Of a stretch of 64,000 nt of DNA, positions 10,311-18,748 are shown piece after piece; position 1 is the stretch's first letter; every line of letters starts with the position of its first letter. Below the pieces are notes generated by a model. That model had not been told where the DNA came from and made no database searches. It worked only from the letters and a program-made list of their open reading frames with translations. Origin of the DNA: Salinilacustrithrix flava (GTDB lineage Bacteria; Actinomycetota; Acidimicrobiia; Acidimicrobiales; Salinilacustritrichaceae). A program made the position numbers and the translations under genes. The stretch is from the NCBI GenBank assembly GCA_024128875.1, contig JAMYFF010000001.1, positions 62,001 through 126,000 of the forward strand. Direction: 5' to 3'.

Positions 10311-10691
10311 GTGCAGTTCCTCTCCGACGAGTGGCTCGCCGCCATGGACGGTGCCGCCCGCGCCCGACCCGTCCCCGACCCCGACCCCCTCGCCGACGCC
10401 AGCGTCACCATCGAGCAGGTCGTGCGCGATGGCCCCCGCTGGCGCCTCGTCGTGGACCAGGGGCGCTGCTCGGTGGTGGCCGGCGGCGACGGCGACCCCG
10501 ACGTGCGCCTCACCAGCGACCGCGAGACCGCCGTGGACATCGCCACGGGTCGTCGACCCGCCCTCGACGCGTTCATCGCCGGCGACCTGGTGCTGGGCGG
10601 CGATGTGCGGGCGCTCCTCGACAACAAGGCCGCACTCGAGGTGCTCGGCGATCTGTTCGCCGAGGTCAAGGCCGAGACGGCGTTCTCCTGA
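10311..10691 (+). CDS. SCP2 sterol-binding domain protein
   Basis: 126 residues made of one SCP2-like domain: N-terminal MQFLSDEWLAAMDGAA, a beta-sheet centre (VVRDGPRWRLVVDQGRCSVV), and the characteristic closing segment ALDAFIAGDLVLGGDVRALL. Such small proteins bind lipids or acyl-CoA in a hydrophobic tunnel; the ligand is unknown. GTG 10311 is chosen over ATG 10302 because the CACGAT box ends 7 nt before it and because family members usually begin with M-x-F-L-S. One base separates its stop from the Fpg/Nei start, so the two are probably cotranscribed. Confidence 0.75.
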   Translation: MQFLSDEWLAAMDGAARARPVPDPDPLADASVTIEQVVRDGPRWRLVVDQGRCSVVAGGDGDPDVRLTSDRETAVDIATGRRPALDAFIAGDLVLGGDVRALLDNKAALEVLGDLFAEVKAETAFS

Positions 10692-10692
10692 C

Positions 10693-11529
10693 GTGCCCGA
10701 GCTCCCCGAGGTCCAGGCCCACGCCGAGCGGCTGACCGAGGGGTTCGCCGGCGCGGTCCTGCAGCGGTTCCAGCCCATCGCCTTCACCGCCCTGAAGACC
10801 TTCTCCCCCGACCCGGCCGTCACCCACGGCGAGGCGCTCGAATCGGTGGGGCGCCGGGGCAAGCTGCTCCTGCTGCGGTTCCCGTCGGCCACCCACGTCG
10901 TGCACCTGATGCAGGGCGGTCGGCTGCGACCCGACCCGAAGCAGGCGGCCAAGCCCAAGGGCGGCCAGGCCCGCTGGACCTTCGACGACGGTCGGGCGCT
11001 GCTGCTGTCGGAGGCCGGCACCGAGCGCAAGGCCGGCGTCTGGGTGGTCGACGGCAACCCCGAGGACCACGAGCCCCTGGACCACCTCGGCCCCGACGCC
11101 ACCGATGTCGACGCCGACGCCATGCTCGCCCTCCTGCACGAGGAGAACACACGGGTGCACGGGTTCCTGCGCGACCAGCGTCGCCTCGCCGGCCTCGGTC
11201 GGCGCCTGGCCAACGAGGTCCTGCACCGGGCGAAGCTGTCGCCCTTCGCCATGACCGCCAAGCTCGGCCCGGACGACGCCGCGGCGCTCGTGGACGCCAT
11301 CACCGACGCCGTCGACGAGGGCCTGGCCTACGAGCGGTCACGCGACGACATGTCGTCCTCGAAGGACCGCCCCGGCGCCGTGCACCACCGCACCGGCGAG
11401 GCCTGCCCGGTGTGCGGGGACGCCATCCGAGAGGTGGCCTACACCCGCTACACCGTGCACTACTGCCCGACGTGCCAGACCGGCGGCAAGGTGCTCGCCG
11501 ACAACACCACGTCCAAGTTCCTCAAGTGA
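10693..11529 (+). CDS. Fpg/Nei-family DNA glycosylase/AP lyase
   Basis: 278 residues. The mature N-terminus is PELPEVQ: the catalytic proline (Schiff base) and Glu are at positions 2-3 once Met is removed. A conserved Lys lies in GRRGKLLLLRF. The H2TH region (RVHGFLRDQRRLAGLGRRLANEVLHRAKLSP) and a C-terminal zinc finger CPVCGD...YCPTCQ complete the fold. It excises oxidised bases from DNA and nicks the abasic site. The ending TSKFLK lacks the usual GRGT[VY]-type finger tip of MutM, so assignment between Fpg and the actinobacterial Nei branches is open. It abuts the convergent mdh gene with no spacing (11529/11530). Confidence 0.88.
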   Translation: MPELPEVQAHAERLTEGFAGAVLQRFQPIAFTALKTFSPDPAVTHGEALESVGRRGKLLLLRFPSATHVVHLMQGGRLRPDPKQAAKPKGGQARWTFDDGRALLLSEAGTERKAGVWVVDGNPEDHEPLDHLGPDATDVDADAMLALLHEENTRVHGFLRDQRRLAGLGRRLANEVLHRAKLSPFAMTAKLGPDDAAALVDAITDAVDEGLAYERSRDDMSSSKDRPGAVHHRTGEACPVCGDAIREVAYTRYTVHYCPTCQTGGKVLADNTTSKFLK

Positions 11530-12528
11530 TCAGATGAGGCCCTGGCCCTTGACGGTCTCCATCTCCTCGACGAGCTCGTTGGCGGAGGCGTCGATGCGGG
11601 CCCGGCTGAAGTCGTCGATGTCGAGGCCCTGCACGATGCTCCACTGCCCGTCCTTGGTGGTGCACGGGAAGCTGGAGATGATGCCCTCGGGCACGCCGTA
11701 GGAGCCGTCGGAGGGCACGGCCATGGAGACCCAGTCGCCCTCGGGCGAGCCGAGCACCCAGTCGTGCACGTGGTCGATGGCGGCGTTGGCGGCCGACGCG
11801 GCGGAGCTCGAGCCTCGGGCGTCGATGATGGCGGCGCCGCGCTTCTGCACGGTGGGGATGAAGTCGCTCTCCAGCCAGGACTGGTCCGAGCCGGCGGCCT
11901 CGAAGCCGTTCGTGCCGTTGACCTCGGCGTGGAACACGTCGGGGTACTGGGTGGCCGAGTGGTTGCCCCAGATCGTCATCTTGCGGATGTCGTTCACGGT
12001 CGACCCGGCCTTCTTCGACAGCTGGGCGATGGCCCGGTTGTGATCGAGGCGCGTCATGGCGGTGAACCGCTCCCGGGGGATGTCGGGAGCCGAGTGCATG
12101 GCGATGAGGGCGTTGGTGTTGGCCGGGTTGCCCACGACGAGGATCTTCACGTCGTCGGCGGCGTTGTCGTTGAGGGCCTTGCCCTGGACGGTGAAGATGC
12201 CGCCGTTGGCCTCGAGCAGGTCGGCGCGCTCCATGCCGGCCTTGCGGGGCATCGAGCCGACGAGCAGCGCGATCTGGACGCCGTCGAAGGCGACGTTGGG
12301 GTCATCGGAGGTCGTGATGCCCTCGAGCAGCGGGAAGGCGCAGTCGTCGAGCTCCATCACCACGCCCTCGAGGGCGCCCATGGCGGGCGTGATCTCGAGG
12401 AGCTTGAGGTGCACGGGCTGGTCCGGACCGAGGAGCGCGCCGCTCGCGATGCGGAAGAGGAGCGAGTAGCCGATCTGGCCGGCTGCACCGGTGACGGCGA
12501 CGGTGACGGGAGGCTTGGAGGCAGGCAT
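11530..12528 (-). CDS. mdh: Malate dehydrogenase
   Basis: 332 residues, matching the cytosolic-type (NAD-dependent) MDH length of about 328. It interconverts malate and oxaloacetate in the TCA cycle. The NAD-binding glycine motif is [11 protein letters not shown]; substrate residues sit in [14 protein letters not shown] and MTRLDHNRA; the catalytic His is in [15 protein letters not shown] 12528 ([10 protein letters not shown]) is chosen because TAGGGT (12541-12536) ends 7 nt upstream; the frame stays open further upstream without family similarity. sdh, sucCD and mdh all lie within 32 kb here but are not in one operon. Confidence 0.95.
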   Translation of the reverse strand: MPASKPPVTVAVTGAAGQIGYSLLFRIASGALLGPDQPVHLKLLEITPAMGALEGVVMELDDCAFPLLEGITTSDDPNVAFDGVQIALLVGSMPRKAGMERADLLEANGGIFTVQGKALNDNAADDVKILVVGNPANTNALIAMHSAPDIPRERFTAMTRLDHNRAIAQLSKKAGSTVNDIRKMTIWGNHSATQYPDVFHAEVNGTNGFEAAGSDQSWLESDFIPTVQKRGAAIIDARGSSSAASAANAAIDHVHDWVLGSPEGDWVSMAVPSDGSYGVPEGIISSFPCTTKDGQWSIVQGLDIDDFSRARIDASANELVEEMETVKGQGLI

Positions 12529-12535
12529 GGAGCGG

Positions 12536-12541
12536 ACCCTA
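12536..12541 (-). promoter_or_regulatory. -10 box TAGGGT, leaderless mdh start
   Basis: Ends 7 nt before ATG 12528. Confidence 0.55.
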
Positions 12542-12674
12542 TTCCGCTTCGTCATGGCACGGGAACCCCGGCCGGGACTGACCCGAACGGGTGGTTCCGG
12601 ACCTGGTCGTTCTGCCGAACGCCCGCCAGGGGTACGGGTTCGGGCGTCCCCACCCACCTCGAAAGGACCAACTC

Positions 12675-12734
12675 ATGTACATCGGAATCGGCGGCCTCAT
12701 CCTCCTCATCCTCATCCTGATCCTGATCTTCTAG
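12675..12734 (+). CDS. 19-residue hydrophobic membrane peptide
   Basis: ATG TAC ... TTC TAG encodes MYIGIGGLILLILILILIF, nearly all Leu/Ile with no charged residue, so it should form a single membrane helix. It has a good ribosome-binding site, GAAAGGA at 12661-12667, with a 7-base gap to ATG. Short peptides starting MYIG and continuing as Leu/Ile runs occur widely in Actinomycetota, as far as I recall, without known function. Its TAG shares CTAG 12731-12734 with the stop of the convergent DUF1385 gene. The ribosome-binding site and clean hydrophobic composition argue for a real gene; expression is unproven. Confidence 0.6.
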   Translation: MYIGIGGLILLILILILIF

Positions 12735-13642
12735 GACTGCGATGCAGCGAGCACCCCTGGCCCGGTCGGCGACACGCCGACCGGGCCGAGTGCTCCCTGG
12801 AGGGCCGCGATGGCCACCTCGACCTGGGAATCATCGGGTCGGCGGGTGGTGAAGCGCTGCGGCCACACCAGCACGCGATCGAGCCGGCTCCCGGGCCGGA
12901 GCCCCGCCACCCGACCGAGCGCGGTCAGCACCTCGTAGGACACCGCCACGATGAGCGGCACCGCCAGGATGCGGCCGGCCAGTTGCAGCACGAGCGAACC
13001 GTGCGGCAGGAACGGGTGGACGACGGCGGCGATGGCCGCCACGACCAACAAGAAGCTCGTCCCGCAGCGGGGGTGGTGGATCGACCCACCTCGCAGCACC
13101 TCGGGGCGCAGCACCTTCCGGGCCTCGTGGCCGGACACGACCAGGTGCTCGGCGCCGTGGTACTCGAACACGCGCCGCACGTCGCGGCGGCGGCCGACCA
13201 GGCCCACGTACGTGCCGAGCACGGTGATGCGCGCCGCGGCCTCGACCACCGGGAACCACGCCGTGCCCCCCGCGACCAGACCGGCCAGACCCGTGGGCAG
13301 CACGACGATCAGGACGACGACGGCGACGAGGGCGATGCTGACCAGCAGCCACTTGGGCGCCGGCGTCCGGTCGCTCGGCCGGAACCCGGCCGCGCCCTCC
13401 GACCACCGCAGCGCCTCGACCCCGACCACCAGGGACTCGCCCAGGCCGGCCAGGCCCCGCACGAACGGGATCGACTCGGCCCGGTGGGCCCAGCCCGGCA
13501 CGTCGAGCATCCGGGTGTCGATGCCACCGTCGGGGCGGCGCACGGCCACGCAGGCCCGCTGACCGGCTCGCATCATCACGCCCTCGAGCACGGCTTGACC
13601 GCCGACCCGGACGCTGACGTTCGCGGCGTGCTCGCCGTCCAT
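12731..13642 (-). CDS. DUF1385 (YqhQ-like) membrane protein
   Basis: 303 residues. It begins with the DUF1385 signature VGGQAVLEGVMMR, continues with RGLAGLGESLVVGVEAL, and has FEYHGAEHLVV plus HPRCGTSFLL, the conserved His/Cys segments of the family. Four hydrophobic spans are evident, around LVSIALVAVVVLIVVLP, GLAGLVAGG...FPVVEAAA, TSFLLVVAAIAAVVHPFL and AGRILAVPLIVAVSY. The function is unknown; the conserved His and Cys residues could bind metal. ATG 13642 starts just before the signature; the frame is open further upstream but without similarity. The stop overlaps the peptide's stop in CTAG. Confidence 0.85.
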   Translation of the reverse strand: MDGEHAANVSVRVGGQAVLEGVMMRAGQRACVAVRRPDGGIDTRMLDVPGWAHRAESIPFVRGLAGLGESLVVGVEALRWSEGAAGFRPSDRTPAPKWLLVSIALVAVVVLIVVLPTGLAGLVAGGTAWFPVVEAAARITVLGTYVGLVGRRRDVRRVFEYHGAEHLVVSGHEARKVLRPEVLRGGSIHHPRCGTSFLLVVAAIAAVVHPFLPHGSLVLQLAGRILAVPLIVAVSYEVLTALGRVAGLRPGSRLDRVLVWPQRFTTRRPDDSQVEVAIAALQGALGPVGVSPTGPGVLAASQS

Positions 13643-13756
13643 TCGCTCACTCCAGTCCGTCGCTACCGGTGGCACCGGGGCCCGCGCCCGGCCAGACGGT
13701 ATCGGTGCACCCGCCACCGAGTCCCGTCAGGGCGGCCCGGATCCGGGAGGCGTGAG

Positions 13757-13762
13757 TAGGTT
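13757..13762 (+). promoter_or_regulatory. -10 box TAGGTT, leaderless start
   Basis: Ends 6 nt before GTG 13769. Confidence 0.55.
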
Positions 13763-13768
13763 TCGACC

Positions 13769-14848
13769 GTGACCCAGGTACCTGGCCCACCCGAGCCCGA
13801 CCCCGAGACCGGAGGCGACCCGGCAGGCATCCGGGTGGGACCGGTCACCGAGTGGCTCGCCGAGCACGTCGGCACCACCGCACCGCTCCGCTTCGAGCGC
13901 CTCGCCGGCGGCCACTCCAACCTGACCTACCGGATCGACGACGCCGAGGGCCGGCGCGTCGTGCTGCGGCGGCCACCCGAGGGTGAGCTGCTGCCGACCG
14001 CCCACGACATGGGCCGGGAGCACCGCCTGATCGAGGCGCTCGGCCCCACCGACGTGCCCGTGCCCGAGGCGCTGGCCACCTGCACCGACGCCGCCGTCAT
14101 CGGTGCCCCCTTCTACGTGATGGCCCACGTCGACGGCGTCGTCCTGCACACCGCCGCCGACGCCGAGGCCGCCTTCGACGAGCCCGAGCGGGCACGCATC
14201 GGCCGCGACTTCATCGACGTCCTGGCCCGGCTGCACGCGGTCGATCCCGATGCCGTCGGTCTCGGCGACCTGTCGCGCAAGGAGGACTACATCGCCCGTC
14301 AGCTCAAGACCTGGTGGCGCCAGTATGAGGCGTCCCGCACGGCGTCGGACCCGTTGCTCGGTCAGGTGAACGAGTGGCTGCACGGGAACATCCCCGAGCA
14401 GGGCCCGGCCCGGGTCGTGCACGGCGACTACCGGCTCGGCAACACCATCAGCAGCCCCGACGCCCGGATCGCCGCGGTGCTCGACTGGGAGATCGCCACG
14501 CTCGGCGACCCGCTCGCCGACCTCGGCTACGTCCTGGCGACCTGGCCCCGGCCCGGCGACGAGCACGTGGCCACCACCTCGGCCACCTCGATGGCGGCCG
14601 GCTTCCCCGAGCGCGCCGAGCTCCTGGCGACCTACGAGTCGGCCACCGGCGCGGACCTGTCGAGCATCGACTACTACGTCGCGTGGGCCAACTGGAAGAC
14701 GGCCTGCATCGTGCAGGGCGTGTACCGGCGCTACCTGGACGGCCAGCTCTCCACCGAGGGCGTGGACGTCGAGGGCTTCCGCCACACCGTCGAGGCCGCC
14801 ACCGAGTTGGCCGCCATCGCCATCCGCAGGGTCGACCCCACGTTCTGA
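13769..14848 (+). CDS. Aminoglycoside-phosphotransferase-fold kinase (ACAD-associated type)
   Basis: 359 residues with the APH/choline-kinase fold. GGHSNLTYRI is the nucleotide loop, VVLRRPPEG carries the ATP-anchoring strand, HGDYRLGNTI holds the catalytic Asp and Asn, and LDWEIATLGDPLADLGY holds the metal-binding Asp. This style matches the phosphotransferase family often found next to acyl-CoA dehydrogenases (ACAD10/11-like kinases, which phosphorylate hydroxyacyl substrates) rather than resistance enzymes. No acyl-CoA dehydrogenase is adjacent here, so the substrate is open. GTG start after TAGGTT. It converges with the aldehyde dehydrogenase across a strong hairpin. Confidence 0.82.
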   Translation: MTQVPGPPEPDPETGGDPAGIRVGPVTEWLAEHVGTTAPLRFERLAGGHSNLTYRIDDAEGRRVVLRRPPEGELLPTAHDMGREHRLIEALGPTDVPVPEALATCTDAAVIGAPFYVMAHVDGVVLHTAADAEAAFDEPERARIGRDFIDVLARLHAVDPDAVGLGDLSRKEDYIARQLKTWWRQYEASRTASDPLLGQVNEWLHGNIPEQGPARVVHGDYRLGNTISSPDARIAAVLDWEIATLGDPLADLGYVLATWPRPGDEHVATTSATSMAAGFPERAELLATYESATGADLSSIDYYVAWANWKTACIVQGVYRRYLDGQLSTEGVDVEGFRHTVEAATELAAIAIRRVDPTF

Positions 14849-14886
14849 GCGCCCCTCCGGGCCCGACGTTCTGACTCCAGACGCGC

Positions 14887-14914
14887 CGGTGGCGGGCCCG
14901 AGGGCCCGCCACCG
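14887..14914. terminator. Bidirectional 12-bp hairpin terminator
   Basis: CGGTGGCGGGCC and GGCCCGCCACCG form a perfect 12-bp stem around the loop CGAG. It lies between the convergent kinase (ends 14848) and aldehyde dehydrogenase (ends 14938). There is no U-tract, as is common in GC-rich actinobacteria. Confidence 0.75.
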
Positions 14915-14937
14915 ATGCGTTCGTCAGCCAGGAAGAG

Positions 14938-16371
14938 CTAGAGCTGCATGCTCTTGGTCTCGAGGAACTCCTCGAAGCCGTGCGTGCCGTACTCGCGGCC
15001 GTAGCCGGACTGCTTGTAGCCACCGAAGGGGGCGTTGGGGTTGAACGCGCCCTGGTTGACCTCGATCTGGCCGGTGCGGATCTGGCGAGCGACGGCCTTG
15101 GCCCGCTCGACGTCGCCGCCCTGGACGCCACCGGAGAGCCCGTACAGCGAGTCGTTGGCGATGGCGATCGCCTCCTCCTCGGTGTCGTAGGGCAGGATCG
15201 ACAGCACCGGGCCGAAGATCTCCTCCTGGGCGATGGTCATGTCGTTGGTGACCTCGGAGAACACCGTGGGGCGCACGAAGTAGCCGTCGGGGTTGACGCC
15301 CTCGGGCTTCTCGGGACCACCGGTGACCAGCTTGGCGCCCTCGTCGATGCCCTTGCGGACGTACTCGGTGACGCGCTCGACCTGCATGCGGCTGGACAGC
15401 GGGCCGAGCATGGCGCCCTCGGCGAAGGGGTCGGTGGGCTGGTACATCGTCTCGACCGTCTCGGCCGCGATGCGCTCGGCATCGGCGAGGCGGCCCCGGG
15501 GGACGAGCATGCGGGTGAGCGCGGTGCAGGTCTGGCCGGAGTTGATGTAGCACTTGCCCACGCCGTCGCGGACGGCGGCCTCGAAGCCGGCGTCGTCGAG
15601 GTCGTCGAGGAGGATGTTGGCGGACTTGCCACCGAGCTCGAGGGCGACGCGCTTGATGCTGGCGGCGGCGTTGGCAGCCACCTTCTTGCCGGCGTTGGTG
15701 GAGCCGGTGAAGGACACCATGTCGATGTCGGGGTGACCGGAGATGGCCTCGCCCACGACCTGGCCGACGCCGGGCACGAGGTTGAACACGCCCGGGGGCA
15801 GGCCCACGGAGTCGATGACCTCGGTGAGGATGTAGGCGTCGATCGGGGCGATCTCGCTGGGCTTGAGCACCACGGTGCAGCCGGCGGCCATGGCGAAGGC
15901 GACCTTGGCCGCGATCTGGTGGAGCGGGTAGTTCCACGGCGTGATGCAGCCGACGACGCCGACGGGCTCCTTGACGACGAGGCTGTTGCCCACCGTCTGC
16001 TCGTACTCGTAGCTCTCGGCGATGGCGCCGGCCTGGCTGAAGGAGTTGATCGGAAGGCCGGCCTGGACGATCTGGCTCAGCCACTTGGGCATGCCCGCCT
16101 CGCGGGTGACCACGGTGGCGATCTCGTCCATGCGGGCACCGAGGCCCTCGGCGATGCGGGTGCAGTACTTGGCCCGCTCCTCGCTGGACTTGGCGGCCCA
16201 GCCGTCGAAGGCGGCCTTGGCGGCCTTGGCGGCCTTGTCGAGGTCCTCGGCGGTGCCGCTCGGGATGGTGGCGATCACCGAGCCGTCGGTGGAGTCGAAC
16301 ACCTCGAGCGTGTCGGAGCCGGTGGATGCCACCCATGCCCCATCGATGTAGATCTTGTCGTACGTCTGCAC
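14938..16371 (-). CDS. NAD(P)-dependent aldehyde dehydrogenase
   Basis: 477 residues, full length for the ALDH superfamily. The cofactor site has [27 protein letters not shown] and [12 protein letters not shown]; the general base Glu is in LELGGKSAN; the catalytic Cys is in SGQTCTA; the end [14 protein letters not shown] is typical. It oxidises an aldehyde to the acid; specificity is not readable. GTG 16371 ([11 protein letters not shown]) is preceded by a GGGGGA ribosome-binding site. A palindrome TAACG-GA-CGTTA lies 40-55 bases upstream and could be a TetR-type operator. Confidence 0.92.
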   Translation of the reverse strand: MQTYDKIYIDGAWVASTGSDTLEVFDSTDGSVIATIPSGTAEDLDKAAKAAKAAFDGWAAKSSEERAKYCTRIAEGLGARMDEIATVVTREAGMPKWLSQIVQAGLPINSFSQAGAIAESYEYEQTVGNSLVVKEPVGVVGCITPWNYPLHQIAAKVAFAMAAGCTVVLKPSEIAPIDAYILTEVIDSVGLPPGVFNLVPGVGQVVGEAISGHPDIDMVSFTGSTNAGKKVAANAAASIKRVALELGGKSANILLDDLDDAGFEAAVRDGVGKCYINSGQTCTALTRMLVPRGRLADAERIAAETVETMYQPTDPFAEGAMLGPLSSRMQVERVTEYVRKGIDEGAKLVTGGPEKPEGVNPDGYFVRPTVFSEVTNDMTIAQEEIFGPVLSILPYDTEEEAIAIANDSLYGLSGGVQGGDVERAKAVARQIRTGQIEVNQGAFNPNAPFGGYKQSGYGREYGTHGFEEFLETKSMQL

Positions 16372-16410
16372 GGTGTCGTCATCCCCCTGTGGAATGTGGA
16401 TCGCGGAACT

Positions 16411-16426
16411 GGTAACGGACGTTATC
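16411..16426. promoter_or_regulatory. TetR-type operator candidate
   Basis: GGTAACG-GA-CGTTATC: the core TAACG/CGTTA is perfect around a 2-bp centre and the outer bases match 6 of 7. It sits in the 109-base divergent gap between aldehyde dehydrogenase (16371) and the plus-strand gene at 16481. Its repressor is not adjacent. Confidence 0.45.
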
Positions 16427-16467
16427 TCTCTGGGCCTCGACCTGCCACCCGGCCTCACCGGCCTGCG

Positions 16468-16473
16468 TACGCT
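16468..16473 (+). promoter_or_regulatory. -10 box TACGCT, leaderless start
   Basis: Ends 7 nt before GTG 16481. Confidence 0.45.
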
Positions 16474-16480
16474 CCCGCCC

Positions 16481-16810
16481 GTGCCCCGCCGCCTGCTGCG
16501 CCTCCTGGTGCCGACCCCGGACCGGACCCGGGTGCTGGCCCGCCCGAACGGGCTCGCCGGCTGGACGCTGCCCGTGCTGCCCGTGGCCGAGGGCGCGGAC
16601 GTGACGTGGGACGACGAGCTGCTGGCCGCGGCCGAGCGGGTGGTCGGCACGGCGATCCGGCCGGTGCGGGAGGTGGTGGGCGGGGCCTGGGAGGTCGAGG
16701 CGCAGGGCCGGATCCCGGCCGTGGGTGCGACGTGGATCGCGCCGGCCGAGGCCGGCCGCCTCGGCGCCGACGCGGCGCTGCTCGTCCGGTGGGCCGATGA
16801 CGGGGGCTAG
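16481..16810 (+). CDS. Small protein of unknown function (109 aa)
   Basis: I do not recognise this protein. It is soluble, without cysteine, with a basic N-terminus ([18 protein letters not shown]), then [18 protein letters not shown], an alpha-helical [15 protein letters not shown] and a beta-like [22 protein letters not shown] 16481 is supported by the TACGCT box 7 nt upstream. It lies 10 bases before the SMP-30 gene, and its stop codon TAG forms the first half of that gene's -10 box. A partner of the SMP-30 protein or an independent gene are both possible. Confidence 0.55.
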   Translation: MPRRLLRLLVPTPDRTRVLARPNGLAGWTLPVLPVAEGADVTWDDELLAAAERVVGTAIRPVREVVGGAWEVEAQGRIPAVGATWIAPAEAGRLGADAALLVRWADDGG

Positions 16811-16813
16811 GTT
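16808..16813 (+). promoter_or_regulatory. -10 box TAGGTT containing the upstream gene's stop
   Basis: Ends 7 nt before GTG 16821. Its TAG is the stop codon of the 109-residue ORF, so the promoter is embedded in the end of the previous gene. Confidence 0.5.
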
Positions 16814-16820
16814 CCGCGCC

Positions 16821-17675
16821 GTGACCGCCCTCGTGCCCGTCCTCGACGGACTCTGCTTCGCCGAAGGCCCGCGCTGGCACGACGGCCGGCTCTGGTTCTC
16901 CGACATGCACGACCTGCACGTGCTGGCCTTCGACCCGGCGACCGAGGAGACCGAGGTGGTGGTCGAGGTGCCGGGGCAGCCCTCCGGTCTCGGCTGGCGT
17001 CCCGACGGCACCCTGCTCGTCGTGTCGATGACGGACCGGCGCCTGCTGGCGGTGCACGATGGCACCACCGAGGAGGTCGCCGACCTGAGCGACCTCGCAC
17101 CGTTCCACTGCAACGACATGGTCGTGGACGGTCGGGGCAACGCCTACGTCGGCAACTTCGGCTTCGACCTGCACGACCCCGACGCCGATCAGCGCACCAC
17201 GAACCTCGTGCTCGTGACCCCCGAGGGCGACGCGCGCATCGTCGCCGACGACCTCTTCTTCCCGAACGGCTGCGTGGTCACGCCCGACGGCAGCACGCTG
17301 GTCGTCGGCGAGTCGTTCAGCGGCCGGCTGACGGCGTTCACCATCGCCGAGGACGGCTCGCTCCACGACCGGCGCGAGTGGGCGCGGGTGCGGGGTGCGG
17401 TGCCCGACGGCATCTGCCTCGACGCCGACGGTGCCATCTGGCTCGCCTCCCCGATCAGCCACCAGGTGCTGCGCGTCGCCGAGGGCGGCGAGGTGCTCGA
17501 CGAGGTGCGCACCAACGACGAGCGCCAGCCCTTCGCCTGCATGCTCGGCGGCCCCGACCGGCGCACGCTCTACGTGTGCACGGCCATCGACAGCGAGCCG
17601 GTCGGTGCCCGGGCGGCCCGGGCCGGGCGCATCGAGGCCATCGACGTCGCGGTCCCGGGCGCGGGTCTGCCCTGA
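16821..17675 (+). CDS. SMP-30/gluconolactonase/LRE-family protein
   Basis: 284 residues, a six-bladed beta-propeller of the SMP-30/gluconolactonase family. Metal ligands are recognisable: Glu in FAEGPRWHDGRLWFSDMH, Asn in FHCNDMVVDGRGNAYVGN, and Asp in VPDGICLDADGAIW. Typical members hydrolyse sugar or aromatic lactones using a divalent metal; the substrate here is unknown. There is no signal peptide. It converges with the nuclease-like gene; the 58-base gap holds one copy of the dispersed CTGGCAGCGG repeat. Confidence 0.85.
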   Translation: MTALVPVLDGLCFAEGPRWHDGRLWFSDMHDLHVLAFDPATEETEVVVEVPGQPSGLGWRPDGTLLVVSMTDRRLLAVHDGTTEEVADLSDLAPFHCNDMVVDGRGNAYVGNFGFDLHDPDADQRTTNLVLVTPEGDARIVADDLFFPNGCVVTPDGSTLVVGESFSGRLTAFTIAEDGSLHDRREWARVRGAVPDGICLDADGAIWLASPISHQVLRVAEGGEVLDEVRTNDERQPFACMLGGPDRRTLYVCTAIDSEPVGARAARAGRIEAIDVAVPGAGLP

Positions 17676-17704
17676 CCCCCGCCCGGGAGCGGCCCCAGTG
17701 GGAA

Positions 17705-17725
17705 CTGGCAGCGGCTGCGGAACAC
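17705..17725 (+). repeat. Dispersed 3'-end repeat, copy 1
   Basis: CTGGCAGCGGCTGCGGAAC plus AC is identical over 21 bases to 32405-32425. It sits between the convergent genes ending at 17675 and 17734. It contains the mini-palindrome GCAGC-G-GCTGC. Confidence 0.7.
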
Positions 17726-17733
17726 GCCGCCGC

Positions 17734-18741
17734 TCAGGTGAGCGGCACGTAGCCGGGCACCTCGGCCGGCGGGGTGTCGAGGTACACCTTGGCCTCGGGC
17801 GGGCCCCCGAAGCGGCCGTGGCTCCAACGCACCTCGACGTGGCCGTGGACGACCACGTCCGCGCCGGATTCGCGGTCGAGCACCGTGGCCGCCCAGCGCA
17901 CCTGGGGTTGGCCGGCGTCGTCGGGCTCGATGTCGAAGGCACGCAGCTCGTGGCGCTGGCGCCAGTCCCAGGGGGTGTCGATGCGCAGGCGGATGACGTC
18001 GGCGCGGGACGCCCCGAGCACGAAGTACGGCGCCGACGCGAGCCGGAGGAGCCGCCACAGCAGCTGCTCCCGTGCACCGGGCGTTGACGCCGACCGCCGC
18101 CACCGCTCGGCCGAGGCCCGGCTCACCTCCGCGCACATCTCGCGGTAGGGATCCTTCGCCTCGTCGGGCCAGGCACGGCCGTGCTCGCGGAGGGCATCGC
18201 GCAGGCGGCGTCGCTCGGTCACGTCCGCGTCGCAGGGGTCGGCGGGGAACGGGCAGCCCACCGCCTCGGCGGCGACCGTCGCCAGCCGCCGGTGCGCGTC
18301 CGGCGCGACCTGGCCGTACCAGTCGGCGCGGTCGTGGCTGTCGGTGGCCTTCAGCAGGTGGTCGAACACGCGGGCCGGCGCCGCGTTGTGCAGCACCTTG
18401 GAGAGGTACTTGCACGACACCAGGTAGACCCGGTCGACCCGCAGGTCGGCCGGGATGACCTGGTCGCCGGGCGGCCGGTGCCCGCCGGTCCACTCGATGC
18501 GCCTCGGGCGGCGACCGCCGAGGCCCTCGGCGTGCTCGGCGAACGCGGTGCCGTTGGCGAACGCGGCCTCGGCCAGCAGGTGGAGGTCGGGGTCGTGCAG
18601 CCCGTGCTCGAGCTGGTCCCAGGCGTCGGGGCCGACGAGCACCTCGGCGGGTCGCTGCAGCACGGCCCAGCCCACCGTGCCGTGGACGAGCATGCCGAGC
18701 GCGGTGGCGAGCTCGGAGACCGCGGTCCGGGTGTCGGCCAC
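17734..18741 (-). CDS. Unknown protein, candidate nuclease paired with methyltransferase
   Basis: 335 residues with no membrane span. I do not recognise a named family. Residues 88-115 (HRPPGDQVIPADL, then VYLVSCKYLSK) resemble a PD-(D/E)XK core: D99 or D103 as the metal ligand on one strand and S109-C-K111 in place of E-x-K on the next. The C-terminal half is beta-rich, with DTPWDWRQRHELRAF and VEVRWSHGRFGGPPEAKVYL. It starts 7 bases after the DNA methyltransferase stop on the same strand, the usual arrangement of a restriction-modification pair. A nuclease role is inferred from position and this motif only; it could instead be a specificity or accessory protein. Confidence 0.55.
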   Translation of the reverse strand: MADTRTAVSELATALGMLVHGTVGWAVLQRPAEVLVGPDAWDQLEHGLHDPDLHLLAEAAFANGTAFAEHAEGLGGRRPRRIEWTGGHRPPGDQVIPADLRVDRVYLVSCKYLSKVLHNAAPARVFDHLLKATDSHDRADWYGQVAPDAHRRLATVAAEAVGCPFPADPCDADVTERRRLRDALREHGRAWPDEAKDPYREMCAEVSRASAERWRRSASTPGAREQLLWRLLRLASAPYFVLGASRADVIRLRIDTPWDWRQRHELRAFDIEPDDAGQPQVRWAATVLDRESGADVVVHGHVEVRWSHGRFGGPPEAKVYLDTPPAEVPGYVPLT

Positions 18742-18748
18742 CGGTGCG

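Noticed and set aside
10301..10669. N-terminal extension (about 123 codons) of the W-rich protein antisense to the SCP2 gene
   Set aside because: Ser/Arg/Thr-rich translation typical of antisense; the SCP2 domain on the plus strand explains the region.
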